Counted from the stretch's first letter, positions 22,401-34,539 are shown. The stretch is DNA of 64,000 bases from Xiphydria camelus (GCA_963678675.1 OY783198.1:5771001-5835000); one strand, 5' to 3'. Numbers and translations: made by a program. Notes: generated by a model from the letters alone, not told the origin.

Positions 22401-25400
22401 CTAAACACTGAAATTAAAGGTACTTTAAAAGCAGAAACCATAAAACGAACCCCAATTCAAACTCACAATCCACTCCGACGAGCCGATACCAGAAAACTTC
22501 CATCATAATCAAAATTCCCGTTGAGTCTCCGCACGGCGTCGCGACACCGTCGCATACCAGGCTTTGTTATCCGACCGCTCCGCTGCCTATAGCTCTACAC
22601 GCGATGAAAGTACACAAATGTAAGCGGGGATGACTGTCGAACGTCTGTCTTCGAGTGCTGAAAATACCGGAGAAAGAATATTCCGCTCGGCTTGTGCCGT
22701 CCTCCGCGGCGGTACAACATCGAGATAACACCGGAAAGAGCCGCCCGGAATATTTTCACTCTCATCCATATTGGACTCTCGGAGCTCGTCCCGTCGCTTC
22801 GGCGTGTTTCTATTGGCAACGACTAAAAGCCCCTCCGACGAAACAGCCCCGGAAAAACTTTCATCTCGCGATGCGAACTCGTCCCGGCTTTCCGCAAATT
22901 GCCCGAGGCTGTCGGGTCCCGCTCGAACGTCAATGGTTACTTTTTAATTAAAACTTTCACCTTTAAAGCGCCCCGCTGACTCGTTTACCCCGGTTTGTCC
23001 CGCGTATCGTGTACGACACGCCGATGAATTCGAACCGAAGAGAGCGCAGTCTAACGGCGGGGCGGATGGTTTATCGGGAGGGTGGCCGAGGCAGGGTGAA
23101 AGTGCTCGAGCCATCGTTATTATAGTTGTTATCGTTCTCCCTTTCGAATGACGTAGCGCGAGCTTTTCTCGCGATTTGGGATCTACAATAAAGCTCTAAT
23201 GGAAGCGAGCGAATAAGGATTGATTAATTTGTTTCGGCTGAGTCGGGCTGCGAAGCAAATTAGGGTCGCGTCGACGGGACGGGTGCGGGGGGCATGTACA
23301 GATGGGGAAGTCTCGTGATATATTTGCACGGTACTAGTTACTCGGGCTGGTGGAACGATTTTCAATTGGGTTTTCAACGAATCTTGACATTCGATCGGGA
23401 CGACGAGAAGCTTTTCGACTTCCAGCGCGACAGACCTTAGAACAGTTGTCTCTGGAGCGGAGCGAGAGCGTGGTTTGCAAATCATCAAGGGTCCCCCGGA
23501 AACGTCTCGATGCCACGTCGCGGTCGAGCTAACACGCAATCCTCGCGCGAACGCTGCCCGTGACGTGTAACACAACGGATCTTCTCTAACCCGATCTCCG
23601 GAGCTTTTCCGCGCGCTACACGCGGGACCCCGAGGAAGGCGTTGTAACCGGGGCCCGCGGTTGTAACCTCGTTCCTCCCTCCGTTGCCTCTTCCACCTCG
23701 GCAGCGCCGCCGCTTCCCCGGGATATGCCCAAGTTAGACACAGCCAAGAGAGCTCGGCTATTAAACCCAAGGGATAAGACCTGGCACTTCACTCCGTACA
23801 TTCGCTAATTAAATTATTCTGAAACGTTGGAGCCGTGCTGCACATCCTACGTAGACGCTCTCACAGGGGGCACGCACGCGCGGTTCTTTGTGTTCCCGAC
23901 AGACGCTCGGCTTGTGTGCGTAGCGCGCGCGCTCGAGCGCCTCTATCCGTCCTATCGTCCCGCGGAGCGAGTCGGAATCACCTACGCGTTGACAGCTTCA
24001 TAGACGCGGAGGGCCGACATCGCTACCGCGAATGATAACAATAATACTTATCAAACGTGTTAGACGTAAAGAGCACGCGGGTTGAAGGGGAAGCAACAGA
24101 GGAGAGGGTGGACGAGAACGAGGGGAATTGTGGGAAGGAGAGGGAATAAATGAGACGGGAGTAATTTGGGAACGCGTGGTAAATTCGGCGAGAGGGTAAA
24201 CCTCTGCCCGAATATCCAATGAGGGCTCCGACGCGGCTTCAGGGGCGGCTAGGGGGTATGGGATTAAAATTGGCAAGAATCAGAAAAACGAGACTGTGAG
24301 GTAATTTCGTACGTGACGCGATCGGCGGAGTCGCGGTCCTCCCGCCCCTGTCACTTTCTCGTTCGCTCCCCCTCTCCCTCCGCCCTCTCCACCTCATATT
24401 TTGACAGCGGAGAAAGCTCAACGAGAAATGACAGATAAGAGAGCCGAAGGAAAATAGCTTACAGGACAGGCAACAAATGGTCCGGCAGATAGCGAGAGAT
24501 AGTCCTGCTTTTCGAACTCTGCGCTCCCCCTCCCTCTCCGTCACTCCCCCGCCCCCTCGCTGTATCGTTCACCCCTGCCACTCAATCCCCGTAATCGCTT
24601 GGCAGCTACAAATAAGACGGCGGACGGATGCCCGGGGATTTATCACGCGGAGAAAAAGTCCGCGCGTTCGGTCGAGACTGATGTCGCCTAAACGGACTAA
24701 ATAACAATTTCCTTTCGCGAATGGTGGGTGTCGCGGCGATGGACGTAACGACCGCGATCGTGCGTCCGTTTTACGATTTTCTGGCGCAACGCGATTTTCG
24801 CCGTTTCAATCGGTACGTTGTGTAAAAGTAGGAGAAACGTCTCAGTTTCGGTTTAACTTTGAATGCGATTATCTCGGAATGCAGTGGAGATGTGTGAAAA
24901 ATCATGGCTGGCTTTTTTATAGTCAAAACACGGACAAACATTTTTTGCTTAAACATTTTCTCGATATCTCTAATCGTTTCCAAGTTAATCGATTTTGAAT
25001 TGAGACAGTTCAACTGGGGCTTCTACTCCTTATTATCACTGGATGAAGGATTTCATGTGGATAAACGAATAATCCGTTGATTGCAAAAGTCAAAAGTCAA
25101 TACGCGTTCAAATAATGGCAAGAACCCGCAGGTCTAAATATAGCCTAAATACATCTGAACATTCTCCGCTGCGATACTAAAGCGCGCATTTTTATGCGCC
25201 GTGTATAAGTTACGTGTCGAGCAGCGTGCAAGAGGAAAAAAGCCGAATCCGTATTTATTTAAGCGCTCGGCAGACGCGGCGGCGCGCGATGTAATCCGGA
25301 GAATTTATACTTTTATGAAGTTCCAGCGCCGCTCCCTCCCCTCCCGGCGCACCTCCCCAGACGATACCTCCAACGGCGAGCGCAAGAGAGAGAGACGAGG

Positions 25401-25978
25401 GAAATATTTTTCCGCGCATTTTTTTCTCCGCGGCAAGTGGATGAGTGGAGGAGAAAAGCCCGCGGCAAAGTTTTCGCGAATTTATCATTATTGTGCTCCG
25501 GACACTCGACACCTGCGACCCCCCCACCCGAATGTACCTACTCAACGGTGGAGGGGGTGACGATGTCGGTAGCTCGCGCGGGAGAGAGAGAAGAGGCGCG
25601 CTCGGATAATTATTTTACGTCTCTCGACGCGCTACGACTCCCGCGAGTTCAAATTGAATTCGCGCAGTGGCAACTGACCGGTGTACACCGCCGTGTCCGG
25701 TGCAGTCGCAGTATTGCGAGATAATGGACTCGGCACGAATAGACGAGAGGGAAACATTTTCCCCGGTGAATTTTCTCGGATAAGAGGGGAGGCGGGCATG
25801 CAAAAATGTTTCCGTATTATTATCATTATCCTCTGAATGTGTTCAGCACCTGATGTCCGCGCGGGGATCGATTATGTGGCTTATCAGAGACGGTGATAAA
25901 CGCGAAAGGTGAATAGCGCAATCGACTTCTCGTATTTCTCTACCTTTATGAAAGAGTATCTCTGAAAAAATTGTTTAA
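22401..25978. other. No gene recognised
   Basis: CpG-rich sequence with long but unconvincing frames, including a 195-codon minus-strand frame at 23183-23770 with no domain and an Arg/Ser/Pro bias. Confidence 0.4.
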
Positions 25979-26121
25979 CCCTCTAATGCCCATGCCCGCC
26001 TCAAGGTGGGTTTACACCTTATATGGAAATTTCGCTCGCACACACAGCCGATTTTAACGTGTACGTGTTTTCACGCAGTCACTAATTTTACAACCGAAGA
26101 AAAAATGTAGGCATTAGAGGG
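25979..26121. mobile_element. piggyBac-like MITE, 143 bp, TTAA-flanked
   Basis: Perfect 12-bp terminal inverted repeats (CCCTCTAATGCC ... GGCATTAGAGGG) are bounded by TTAA at 25975-25978 and 26122-26125. TTAA targets and CCC-start repeats are the hallmark of piggyBac-type elements. There is no transposase. Confidence 0.8.
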
Positions 26122-26125
26122 TTAA

Positions 26126-26209
26126 CACGTTCGCACCGACGGTTGACCGAGCACGGCTTTTCCAAAAACTTGATTTGTACCACGCGTGGTACAAGTCGGC
26201 GTGATCGTG
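26126..26209. mobile_element. Second TTAA-flanked short element, sharing a TTAA with the first
   Basis: The ends CACGTTCGCACCGAC and GTCGGCGTGATCGTG are imperfect inverted repeats (about 11 of 15). TTAA bounds it at 26122-26125 and 26210-26213. Its centre is a perfect 20-bp palindrome, TTGTACCACGCGTGGTACAA, at 26175-26194. Confidence 0.6.
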
Positions 26210-26213
26210 TTAA

Positions 26214-27204
26214 GGTTTTAAAGAGACTCTGTAGTTCTCTACGTCTGCTTATTTAAATTTCGCATCATTTGATAAACATCATTTCTTCGTCATCTTATAT
26301 CCCTTTCACTCACGAATTTTTATTTTTACAGCTATACAATTGATAATGTATATTCCAGCTGTTCGATGCTTTAAATTTTAATTTTTCTGATAAAAAAAAT
26401 TTTTTTTTTTTTCATAAATTAAATTTTTTTGGTTTATTTATAAATTTAATTTTGAATTTGTATGGCTATATATGTCTTATACGTTCGTTACAATGTCCAC
26501 GAATGTACTTCTTGTGAACAAACGGTAAAAATTCTAATTTATGACCTTATATATACATTAATCTACATGTCCACATTTGTGGACACCGTGAGCGAAAGGG
26601 ATATGCGGACAAAACACGGGTCTCGACGAACTAGCGACAATGTCGACAGCTCGTGCGCAAAGGGAGATAATTATTTCACGCCTCAACGTCCCGGACGTCG
26701 TCGCCCCTCTCGTCGTCACTGCAGCGACTCTCCCGCGTCCGATGCAGTTTCAATTGCATTCGCAGCGGTGTAGGGACCGTGCCGGGGCCAGTCGCGACGC
26801 CCCGTCTCATCGCCGGTGACGGTGCATCTTTATTTTCGATCGAAAAGCCGTGCACGTCGGGCGCGCGTCACCGCTTTTCGAGACGCGCGAAACGCACGTG
26901 CACGCGGTCGCGTTCTCGCCGCGGTTCGACGATATTAACGTCCGCGCCAGAACGACGGTTGAAGGAACCGAAGGTATTTGGCGCGGTGTATTCTTTCCGT
27001 CGGCTTACGTCACCCGCGTGAGTTTACGTCGCCACGCGGTGTGCCCTCGACTATTGAGGTTTTTTTTTTATATATTCGCAGAGCAATCCTTTCGTTTCTA
27101 GAGGAGTACGATTCCTTTACTGTCCTGTTATACACGATAGAGTACTTTTTTCGCACTATCTTTTCTCTATTCGAATCATTTTTTTCGCTCCGAACGAAAA
27201 TTTG
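26214..27204. other. No gene recognised
   Basis: An AT-rich block with T/A homopolymers around 26380-26460 is followed by CpG-rich sequence. Nothing supportable. Confidence 0.4.
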
Positions 27205-27840
27205 CTTATTTCGCTGTGCAAAATCGGTCTTAAAATAAAAAGAAACGTTCATATTTTTAAACATAATTTGTAACAAGTATACATATTCAATAACAAATGA
27301 AAATGAACGGCTCGAAGAAATCATTATTCGTATTTATATGTGCATTTTTCTCCACAAGATTGTGACGTCATCGAAAAGCCAGAGAGACGCACTTATGCCA
27401 AGCAACGAGTGCGAGGGAGATGATAGTCTTACATTGAGAAAAAAAAACGCAGTAGATTTAACTTGATCGACGGTTACGGCTGGGGAAATGCAGATTTATT
27501 TACTTGGACTAATACAATGAGTAATGACTGAAAATAATTAATAACTAATTTATTATGTATAATTGACTTGAATGGACTACAGCCTGTTTCCTTCAAATAG
27601 CCGTTAATCGTTATAACAATTTATTAGTTGAAGCAACTAATTCTGCATTCCCCCACCCGTAAACGTCGATTCAATAATTGATCCTACCATTTTTTCCTCA
27701 GTGTGCCAGGCGATGACGTAGCCGCGTTTCAAAATATCGTTTTCCAGCTTAGATAAAGCGGAAAATAAAAAATGAAAAATCACGAGGTAAATAATTTCGT
27801 CGAAATTTTTCGAATCTGCATTGAAAAAAAGAAATTAGTT
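27205..27840 (+). repeat. Dispersed TGACGTCA repeat, copy 3, interrupted by a MITE
   Basis: The left part (27205-27431) carries TTCATATTTTTAAACATAAT, TGACGTCA at 27363-27370 and AGAGAGACGCACTTATGCCA. The right part (27704-27840) resumes with GACGTAGCCGCGTTTCAAAA and GATAAAGCGGAAAATAAAAA. The interruption is the element at 27432-27703. Confidence 0.75.
27432..27703. mobile_element. CACTGAGA-end MITE nested in the TGACGTCA repeat
   Basis: Starts CATTGAGAAAAAAAAACGCA (after TTA) and ends ATTTTTTCCTCAGTG. The interior contains a TTAGTTGAAGCAACTAA hairpin. Removing it restores the repeat found intact at 28.5 and 36.4 kb. Confidence 0.65.
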
Positions 27841-28439
27841 TTAATACCGAATTTCTCTCGTTCAAGACGATCGATTAAAGACTGCACTCTCTCGGGGCGA
27901 TAGGATTTTTTTTCATAGCGCGACAGAGAACTCCAACGATCTTCGGCTACTATACGTACTTTCTCGCATCTCGCCGAGGGACCGTCGCCTGCATCGATCG
28001 CGGCTAGACGCAGAAGAAACCGTACACAATCGAGGCTTCTCGCGCTGAAAAAGCTTTATTGCCAGGTGCCGCACTGTGCACCTCGCGAGGCTCGTTTCGC
28101 CGAGCTCCTGATTGCCCCTTCGTGTCTCGCCGCGGCAGGCCGATATCCAACGGTTTCCTCGCGCGGTCCCGCGCCATTACGGAGAAAATGCAGCCCGCGC
28201 GGGATAACCAGAGCGCGTCGACATTGCGGCCGGTTAAATATACCGAAGCTCGGCCGTTTTCGTACTTCCGAACGGATGCGCTCCCGCGCGCGATTTCTGC
28301 AGCTCGCGACGCGCGGCTCCGGCGACTATCCGCCTATTAATTTGCGTAATTGGGCGCGGCGGTAATTGACTGTCGGCAAAACTGAGTCGCGTCCTCTCCG
28401 AGATTGGCTGTCGTACGTCGTCGTGGCATCGTGAGGGAG
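27841..28439. other. No gene recognised
   Basis: CpG-rich sequence with overlapping chance frames. Nothing supportable. Confidence 0.4.
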
Positions 28440-28805
28440 AAGCGATCGAAATTCGGTCTTGAAATAAGAAAAATATTCACATTTTTAAATTCAATTTGTA
28501 ATCAGCACACATTCAATATCACGCGAAAAAGAAGATATCCGAAAAAAAATTATTATTCGCTGAGTTATAAATGCGTTTCTCTCTACGACATCGTGACGTC
28601 ATCGAAACGCCAGAGAGACGCATTCATGCTAGGTTGCGCGTGCGAGAGAGATAGACTTACAACTCGACGACGTAGCAGTATTTCAAAATGTCACTTGCTG
28701 ACTTAAGTAAGGCCGAAAGTGAAAAATGAAAAAAACAGGGCTGATAATTTTTCCCACATTTGTCGAATTTGCGATACAAAAAATTGCTTAAAAACCGTAT
28801 TGCGG
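28440..28805 (+). repeat. Dispersed TGACGTCA repeat, copy 4 (most complete)
   Basis: Runs from CGGTCTTGAAATAAGAAAAA to TTGCTTAAAAACCGTATT with TGACGTCA at 28594-28601. It is highly similar to the 36300 copy over the full length. There are no terminal repeats or frame, so the family type is unknown. Confidence 0.8.
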
Positions 28806-29438
28806 CATCCGTATCCGTTACGAAATTGAACGGAAAGCGGGTGCCCAATTATTGCGTCATTATCCCTCTTTCGAGTAAAAATAATATAGACTCGCCGCGG
28901 TCTTCGAAAAGGAGCATCGATTAATGCCTCCTCTTCACGCGGATCAGACGTCTTCCGTTACCCCTCCCATTCATTCCCGCGGCAACATAAACCATTCCCG
29001 TTTCGCTTTCGAACGCGCATAAAAATCTGTCTCCGAGCTAACGCGCGCGTATATCGTCTCTCTCCCTCTCTCGTGAAACTCTTTCAATCTCGGCGAGTAG
29101 AAAAGATTCGAGTCATCGTCGAAGCGAGTTCCGTCGGTTTCTTGCCCGGTTATATGCGCTGGCCGCGATGCGACCGATGGAAAATCTAGAGTCTAAGATA
29201 ACAGATCGAGTGTCTTCCGCGGTAGTTTCACCTCTCGCGTAATTTCCATGCTTTATTTACTCCCGCGCTCTCTTCGTACGTCGTCGCGAACCTCTCCCGT
29301 CACCTCTCGCGGTGTCACCCCTTCGCTTCCGCCATTAAACGTCCTCGTTTCGCTCCGTCTCATTCTTGAGCCGTTATGAGGTTCATCCCCGAGCCGGATA
29401 CACATTGCCGACATCGAGAAACTCTCCGTTCTCCAGTA
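28806..29438. other. No gene recognised
   Basis: Mixed composition. Nothing supportable. Confidence 0.4.
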
Positions 29439-29794
29439 CAGTGAGACCTCGATTGTCCGAATCAATTGGGACCAGGCCTAGTTCGGATTAGCGAAAGTTC
29501 GGATAACAGAACGGTCATGGCGGGTGAAACGATGTTCCACGATAAAACAATATTTGAAACATAACTCAGTCCATATTATATTTTTGATTATGAACATTTA
29601 TAAAAAGCTATAGAAATAGAATGCTTAGATTAGGGTTTCTTTATCATGAAATTCATAATTTTTTATCGGCGTATGACCAACGGTGATAAACGAATTATCG
29701 ATACGCATTTATGACTGCGTGTCGTGAAGATCTAATAAAGACACAATGCGAGAAAAATATACAACCCAGATATATATAAATCGAGGTCCTACTG
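29439..29794. mobile_element. pogo/Tigger-like MITE, copy 2
   Basis: Starts CAGTGAGACCTCGATTGTCC and ends AAATCGAGGTCCTACTG, flanked by TA at both ends. Near the left end are GCCTAGTTCGGATTAGCGAA and AAGTTCGGATAAC subterminal motifs, typical of Tigger-type elements. It is 356 bp and non-coding. Confidence 0.8.
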
Positions 29795-30823
29795 TATATA
29801 GAAAACAGGCGAATCGCGTCGTTTCCGCAGCCTCGCGTCGCAAGGAGCGCGTGCATAATAAGCGGAGAGAAAATCTAGAATGAAGATAGGCGGAGAGGGA
29901 TACACACAGCGCGCCTGCGTCCCCCACTATAGCGACGGTGCGTGCGGCGAGATTCGCCTCCCCCCTCCCCCCTCTCCCCAGTGTACGGTCGTCCGCGGTT
30001 ACGCCGTCGCGACGCCAGTGCGACGTCGACGGGCGTCCCGGGCGTCTGATGTTGCTCGCGTGTCTCGTCTCCGAACGATCCGCGCCTCGCGCCCTTACGA
30101 CCGAGTAAATAACGACGAACGCGATCGCGTCTCGCGGATGCACACTCCGCCGATCGCGGTGTGTCCAGTGTCGATTAGAAAGTCCAGCCGGAACGCGGTA
30201 GGGCAACCGCGCGGCACTGCGCCGTCGACTGCCGCGGCGATCTTGATCCTGACCGATTCCTTCCCTACGACCGGTTGCCATCGATCTCGGGTCTCGATTC
30301 GTTTATTTTCCGCGGACGACGCGTTTCCGATCGCCGCTCGGTCGCACTTGAACTTCGCTACCTTCCGCGATCGTCGCGATATAAATAACGATACGCGCCG
30401 TAGTTTTATTTGCCAGCGGAAAGAGGCGAGCTATTATTAGCTCCTGTCTCGTTTCATCCGTTTGGTCGTTCCGCGCGGTCGAGATCTGACGTCTCTTTCG
30501 AAAAATCAACCAACGTCTGTTCGCGTGCAACGAAGGAAAGACGGCTGCAATCATGAAAGACGTCGTCGCTGGCTCGGAGACGTCGACGACGAAATACGGC
30601 AATCGCGGCGTTACGCAACGCTCGATAATTATTTTCGCTTCGCTCGGAAACCGGAGATCGAAAGAACTCGACGGGCCGGCGCATATCGCGGCGGCGGCTC
30701 TCGAAAGTTCGCTCGAATCGGATCCTCTTTTTTCATTCATTCTTCTCCTAATCTCGCCGGACTCGTGTCGAATATCCTCTCACTTTTACCCATCGCCGTG
30801 TACGATGATCGGTGAAATACATA
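29795..30823. other. No gene recognised; overlapping long frames
   Basis: Frames of about 190 codons lie on opposite strands (29880-30440 plus, 29709-30281 minus), both Arg/Ser/Thr-rich and without domains, as expected where CpG-rich DNA lacks stop codons. Confidence 0.4.
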
Positions 30824-31033
30824 CCACATGAGGCTAACTTACTTGTCAGAAAAAAACTCGAATCACTATTATCTCATTAGCTGTGAGCTTTTGGCTCATA
30901 TTCGTATTATACTTTTTTGAAGATTACGTTTTTATCTACAATAAAGTCTCATGTCGATACAGGCCAAAAATTCATAGAGATAATAGCGATTCGAGTATCT
31001 TTCCTAACGAGTAAGTTTAGCCTCACGTGATGG
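30824..31033. mobile_element. CCATATGAGG MITE, copy A
   Basis: Starts CCACATGAGGCTAACTTACT and ends AACGAGTAAGTTTAGCCTCA followed by CGTGATGG. The arms are inverted over about 70 bp (CACTATTATCTCATTA / GATAATAGCGATTCGAG). Confidence 0.8.
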
Positions 31034-33394
31034 AGGTCGCGTTCGAAATTACACCTCTTCGAGATTTCTCCTCGATTCGCGATCGTGATATACGCGTATC
31101 CGTCGGATCGATTAATCGCCACGACGGCAGGAAACGCTAACCCTAACGAGAAAAGCCGTGAAAAGCGAACGAGCGTCGCAACGAGTGCCGCGAAGTGGCA
31201 GTGAAACGGTTTAACGTCCCGATAAAACTTTAAGGTTCCGACCCCGCCGCGCCGGCAAATCGACTCTAAGTCGACCCTAATATTAAGAGGTGATAAGGAA
31301 GCGCGGAGAGAGCAGGTCGCGTCTCTCCCTCTTTTGAAACTTCGCACCGCGCCGGAGTCCCGTCGGAAGAACCGCTCGAGAGGGAACAAATTCGAACGTC
31401 TCTCGAGCCTCGTCGCTACCACGCGAGGGAGACAAATGGGTCGAGCTTTTCTCCTTCGCGCCCGGCCGTCGCGATTTGACCTCTTATTCACGCACGGCGA
31501 GCGCGCGTCAATGGCACCCGCGAACTGGATGATTCATTCTCTAAAATCCGATTTCCGTCGGCCCCGTTTTAGCCTTCGACAATCGTTATCGTCGTCTCAT
31601 CGGAGCGCTCGACAAAAAAGGAACGAATCGGAAATGTTACCTTCGCACGCTCGATTACGTGTTTTCCTCGCCGCTACCTTCTAAATATTTGCCCGATTCG
31701 AGGAAAATAAGTATTGTGTATCAGTAGCATCGGAGAAATTATGTTCTACGAAGCGAATTCGCCTCCACCCCGCTCTTCGTATCCGACTCAATTTTACTTT
31801 CACGGTGTCTCAAAGAAAACTCGGCAGTCGCTATACGTCAATCTCTCTTTGATCCGTTTACGTTTGTACGCGAGAAGGACAAATGGACCCGAACTCCGCG
31901 TCTTCTCCTGCGGCTCGCTCCACGGCCACTACACTATGAGCCGGAGCGTCCCCCAAAGAAAAACCCCCCTCGGAGCGAGCCACGAGAGTTCCGAGTTCGT
32001 TCGTCATTCTCTGATTCATTCGTTCTAAACGCGGGAGCGACGGAGAACCCATTTATATTCCGCTCCATAAAACCTCCCTCGGTGCGCGCTTCGAAGATTC
32101 CTCTCCTCCCTCGCTCGCGATTCTAATTCGTTCGTCCCGCGTGTCACCGCCGCACGGGAGTCTGCGAAACGGAGTAGAGTCCGTCCCAACCGCTCGACCC
32201 GTACCGTAGGTCGCCGCGTCGCGCGGCAGTAGTCGCGTCTCGCAGTCGACAGCCGAACGCGATCGCCTTCCCCGCCGGAAATAGCCGAGCGTCTCCGAAG
32301 AATGCAATTTCCCCTCGCGCATCGCGAAGCCCATTGCTCCGCAGTCGTCTCGCTCCATCGCACGGAACGAATGACGAGATGACAACTGCCGCTCGCTCGT
32401 TTGTCCGTCCGAGCTCGTGCAACGGCGAACTTAATTTTGTTGTAGACGGCGAATAGCCCGCAGCAGCGGTGGTTCGCGTTGCTCAATCGAGAGAGAGAGA
32501 GTCCGCGTTTTGTATTTCTATCTCCCGGAGAGGTTTCCTCCTCGGCTCTCCCTTCGAGCGCTCGGCCACACACCGAACGGTGTGCGTAAATCCGTCGTCG
32601 AGGCGGCACGCTTAACCGCGCACACTATACATCGACGCGTCCGCGTGGGCGCGCGTACAGGGCCGAACGCACCTGTTACCGCTTACGCACATGCACGCAC
32701 ACGTGCTCCGCGTCGCGGCACGGCGGTCGTAACGTTCCTAGAGCGATTTCTATCGCGATTATAAAGCGTCGAGGCCACGCGGTTTCGGCATCTCTACGCC
32801 ATGGCAACGAATAGAAGTTCCTCCAGTTTCCATGCGCGCTGGGCGGGGATCCAGCCGGCGGAGCGCATGGTACGGTCGGCCCGATCGTGGAGGTGAACTG
32901 CGAACAGTCTCTCGCTCGCTCCGCGAGCGTTGCGACGCGTCGCGACGTAGCGCACCTGTTGTCTGCGCGAAGGTCTGGTCTCTCTCAGTCGCGTATCTAC
33001 CTAACTATTTATATCACAACGCATCGAGAACTACCTAAATAATTCGTATCGTCGTGATGACATTTAAAATACACAATTCGACACGCGCGCGATAGAGGAG
33101 CAGTCTCATCGAGGTATCGGAAATCGATCGGCCGCGATATAAACGCGAAAGGAAGCGATTGTACGCGTATTTCGAACGGCCACTTTTTCTCCATTCCGAG
33201 AATCCCTCGTTTCGCTTTCCTCTCCCTCTATCCTCATGTCCCAACCTGACTTCTTACCGATATTCCGCTCGTACTTCCGTCTCGTCCGTGCCAAGCCACG
33301 GAGTGACGACGTGTTTTCGCAACTCACTCAATACCGTCGCGCCTCGGTGCCTCCATTTTTGGCGAGCGACTTCCAACGGATCTCGTTATACTTG
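31034..33394. other. No gene recognised; partial X-box-like site
   Basis: CpG-rich with chance frames. GCCATGGCAACG at about 32800 matches half of an RFX X-box. Nothing else is supportable. Confidence 0.4.
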
Positions 33395-33781
33395 CACCGA
33401 GAAAACTATTTATTTATAGTTAATGAATGCTTGTTTCAATTTGGCGAAATAAACATTTTCTTGGACTCGGTAAGTACCATATGAGGCTAAACTTACTTTT
33501 CAGGAAGGAAACTTCAATCACTATTATCTCATTATTTATATTTGTATAACACTTTTTCGAAGATTACATTTTTATCGACCACAAAGTCTTATATCGAAGC
33601 AGGCCAAAAGTTCATAGGTAATAAGATAGGTAATAGTGATTGAATTTTGTTTCCTGACGAGTAAACTTAGCCTCATATGGTATTCGTTAACTATTACGAT
33701 ATTTATTTGGCACAATTAAATGTTTCGGAGGCAACTATTTGAATTACATTTATTAACTATTGATAAATTGTTTTCTCGGTG
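33395..33781. mobile_element. CACCGAGAAA-type MITE, copy 2, containing a CCATATGAGG MITE
   Basis: Starts CACCGAGAAAACTATTTATT and ends TTGTTTTCTCGGTG. It shares the TTCGTTAACTATTACGATAT and TTGGCACAATTA blocks with the 14048 copy. The interior is split by the 33477-33680 element. Confidence 0.7.
33477..33680. mobile_element. CCATATGAGG MITE, copy B, 204 bp, TA-flanked
   Basis: Starts CCATATGAGGCTAAACTTAC and ends GAGTAAACTTAGCCTCATATGG, with near-perfect terminal repeats. TA lies at 33475-33476 and 33681-33682. TA targets and a near-palindromic body suggest a Tc1/mariner-mobilised MITE. Confidence 0.85.
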
Positions 33782-33801
33782 TACATCACGCGTGTGGTGT
33801 A

Positions 33802-34081
33802 CACTGAGAGAAAGAATTGCTGGAGTCAAAAAATCTGTTCTTCAATCAAAAACACGATATAATTTCAGGATCAAGCCAAGGTTTTCTTTATGTAAAAAAA
33901 TATTAGACAGACTCGAGTAATTGTTTTTATGCGCAATTTCTCATTCCCACGACGGTATTCTTGAACCAAGAATATATATACTTTGATCAAGAATCTGTAT
34001 TTAAAAAAATTGTTAAGATCATAATATGTTCTTGATTCAAGAAATATTCTTTTGACACTCTGGTAATAATTTCTCTCAGTG
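33802..34081. mobile_element. CACTGAGA-type MITE, copy 4, 280 bp, TA-flanked
   Basis: Starts CACTGAGAGAAAGAATTGCT and ends TAATAATTTCTCTCAGTG, with TA on both sides. Its right TA (34082-34083) is also the left TA of the next element, so one inserted at the edge of the other. Confidence 0.85.
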
Positions 34082-34083
34082 TA

Positions 34084-34296
34084 CCATAATGAGGCTAAAC
34101 TTACTCGCCAGGAAAGAAACTCGAATCACTATCATCTCATCACCTATGAGCTTTTGGCTCATATTTGTATAATACTTTTCGAAGATTACGTTTCTATTTA
34201 CAATACAGTCTTATATCGATATGGGCCAAAAATTCATAGATAATGAAATAATAGTGATTGAAGTTTCTTTCTTGGCGAGTAAGCTTAGCCTCATGG
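34084..34296. mobile_element. CCATATGAGG MITE, copy C, 213 bp, TA-flanked
   Basis: Starts CCATAATGAGGCTAAACTTA and ends GGCGAGTAAGCTTAGCCTCATGG, with TA at 34082-34083 and 34297-34298. It abuts the CACTGAGA element and lies about 0.55 kb upstream of candidate exon 1b. Confidence 0.85.
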
Positions 34297-34539
34297 TATA
34301 CGAAGATTCCACGATCGAATAACATTATTCGCTTCATCTATATCGTCCATAACACGATCGAACGACGCTCGGAATTCGAGGAATAGAAGCGCTCTGCGAA
34401 GGTGACTTCGACGCCGCGCGTCGATCGCGCTCGCTCCCATTCGCCTGACGATCGTTTCTATCTCCTCCCGGCATTTTTCTCCCATCCGTCACGCCTCGGT
34501 GCGCGGAAACGCGACGGTACCCAGAACCTCCTTCATCTC

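Noticed and set aside
23183..23770. 195-codon minus-strand frame
   Set aside because: No recognisable domain, compositional bias, no splice or promoter context. Treated as chance.
29709..30440. Opposing frames of about 190 codons
   Set aside because: They overlap each other on both strands in CpG-rich DNA, are Arg/Ser/Thr-biased and show no domain. This fits chance absence of stop codons.
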